From Methanobacteriaceae archaeon (lineage in GTDB: Archaea > Methanobacteriota > Methanobacteria > Methanobacteriales > Methanobacteriaceae): a stretch of 5,704 nucleotides of DNA. Of the stretch, positions 4,759-5,704 are shown in pieces. The stretch covers positions 1-5,704 of the forward strand of contig JAUXXK010000277.1 of NCBI GenBank assembly GCA_030681145.1, in the 5' to 3' direction. The number at the start of each line of letters is the position of its first letter. Positions within the stretch are counted from its first letter, which is position 1. The notes beneath the pieces were generated by a model. It did no database searches. It worked only from the letters and a program-made list of their open reading frames with translations, and had not been told where the DNA came from. A program made the translations under genes and the position numbers.

Positions 4759-5704
4759 TTATATCAAATTCCACGGATTTTCATAATGAGGTTTTATTGT
4801 ATGAATTTTTTCTATTAATTCTGTATCAAAAATATCTTTACTCTCTAAATTAGAGCTTAAATAACCTAAATCTTTTAATATCGGCAGAAATTTCAGAGTT
4901 GAATTAATATACTCTTCAGGAAGACTAGAACAGTATTTTGGTGAAATTTTAAATGCATTTAGAGCAAATAAATTATTTTCTAATCCTAATTCTGCACTGG
5001 CAATTTTTGATGTTTTTATTGGAAATTCTCGGATCATATTGCAGATATTTTCGTGAACCATTAAAAATTCCTTTACAAATTCCCTCTTTTCATCTAAAAT
5101 CTCTTCTTTTATAGTAATCCCATAACTGGGGTTGTAATGCCATAGTTGTTCTGGAGGAATTATAACTTTGCTTGAAGCTATTGATGATGCGGCCACAGCC
5201 ATAGCAGGAGTTCCCACACCCGCATCTATTTCTCCATCTTCTAGTGCATAGGGTATTAAATCGGCCCAACCATAGTTTTTGATTTTAATATTATGATTTC
5301 CGATTATTTTTTTAATTATAACATCGTGTATACATCCTCTGGATGGAACACCAATAGTTTTTCCATCGAACTGTGAAATTATTTCATTAATATCTTTTTT
5401 AGAAGTATAAGACTCATATTTTGCCGAGGCCACCATAACTGTTCCTTCCACATGTCCCCCGGCTATACACTTTAGACCTATACCTTTATTTATTCCAATC
5501 ATGACTGGAGGAAGGCCTATATATCCTAAATCTATTTCTCCAGAATCAAACCCATCTATCATAGCTGGCCCTGTTGCATAGAGCTGCCAATCAATTTTTT
5601 CTCCACATATTTCTTTATTTAAATTTTTTATAATGAGTGAGGTGTGGTATATTGTGGATAGGTAACCAATTTTCACCTTAACCACCGGCAATGGTTTGGA
5701 ATAT
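4759..5704 (-). CDS. NMT1/SsuA-like ABC substrate-binding protein (5' end outside window)
   Basis: The protein resembles periplasmic-type binding proteins of the nitrate/sulfonate/taurine and thiamine-precursor (NMT1/THI5) families. Counting from the TTG at 5691, it has a first strand VKIGYLST (6-13), GFDSGEIDLGYIGLPPVM (47-64), GIGLKCIAGG (70-79), a second lobe starting DGKTIGVPSRG (109-119), EDGEIDAGVGTPAM (151-164) and a helical C-terminus. In that superfamily it would capture a small organic ligand outside the membrane for an ABC importer. The TTG gives 310 residues without a signal peptide and has no ribosome binding site. The frame stays open to the window edge, adding Tyr-Ser-Lys-Pro before the TTG, so the real gene probably begins beyond 5704 with a signal or lipoprotein sequence. 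A less likely internal start is GTG 5676-5674, five bases after GGTGG. No permease or ATPase is in view; the ligand is unknown. Confidence 0.82.
   Translation of the reverse strand, partial: YSKPLPVVKVKIGYLSTIYHTSLIIKNLNKEICGEKIDWQLYATGPAMIDGFDSGEIDLGYIGLPPVMIGINKGIGLKCIAGGHVEGTVMVASAKYESYTSKKDINEIISQFDGKTIGVPSRGCIHDVIIKKIIGNHNIKIKNYGWADLIPYALEDGEIDAGVGTPAMAVAASSIASSKVIIPPEQLWHYNPSYGITIKEEILDEKREFVKEFLMVHENICNMIREFPIKTSKIASAELGLENNLFALNAFKISPKYCSSLPEEYINSTLKFLPILKDLGYLSSNLESKDIFDTELIEKIHTIKPHYENPWNLI

Noticed and set aside
1..5704. tRNA, rRNA, insertion sequence or frameshifted gene
   Set aside because: No cloverleaf with a TTCRANNC arm, no transposase or terminal inverted repeats, and all four large complete frames have full-length, intact family motifs.

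Overview
The window is low-GC DNA that reads like a methanogenic euryarchaeon, most likely of the Methanobacteriales (Methanobacterium-like). The basis is TATA-box-like promoters instead of bacterial -35/-10 pairs, GGAG/GGTGA-type ribosome binding sites, GTG starts, very AT-rich intergenic DNA, and a cysteine-rich Fe-S protein of a type I associate with methanogens. The lineage is inferred from style and remembered family resemblance, not from a search.

Layout. On the + strand, 99-1980 is a compact two-gene operon. A MarR-family regulator (GTG start at 99) overlaps by 11 bases a MATE-family multidrug/cation antiporter (preferred start 577, not the longer 550). Upstream is a TATA-like box (41-50). 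The gap 1981-2287 separates this operon from convergent minus-strand genes. It holds a possible unannotated 28-codon mini-gene with its own TATA-like box and Shine-Dalgarno sequence (2086-2172), two hairpin/T-tract terminator candidates, and a 31-bp tandem repeat in about 2.4 copies (2195-2269).

Three genes lie on the minus strand, listed here in transcription order from the right edge. The first is an NMT1/SsuA-like substrate-binding protein (4759 to beyond 5704), whose frame stays open to the window edge, so its true N-terminus is probably missing. The second is a complete PLP-dependent MalY/PatB-like C-S lyase or aminotransferase (3392-4588, GTG start). The third is a 288-residue Fe-S protein with 22 cysteines, combining a CxC/CNCCxCCC region with two C-terminal [4Fe-4S] motifs (2288-3154). 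Gaps of 170 and 237 bp, each with TATA-like boxes, suggest that these three are separate transcription units and not one tight operon.

How they may work together. The MarR-MATE pair is a classic self-contained efflux module in which the regulator probably controls its own operon. The other three could loosely be tied to sulfur metabolism (uptake of a small organic molecule, C-S bond cleavage, Fe-S redox chemistry), but this is speculation from adjacency. No ABC permease or ATPase is visible. No RNA gene, mobile element, CRISPR array or broken gene was found. The least explained parts are the Fe-S protein, the mini-gene and the repeats between the convergent units.
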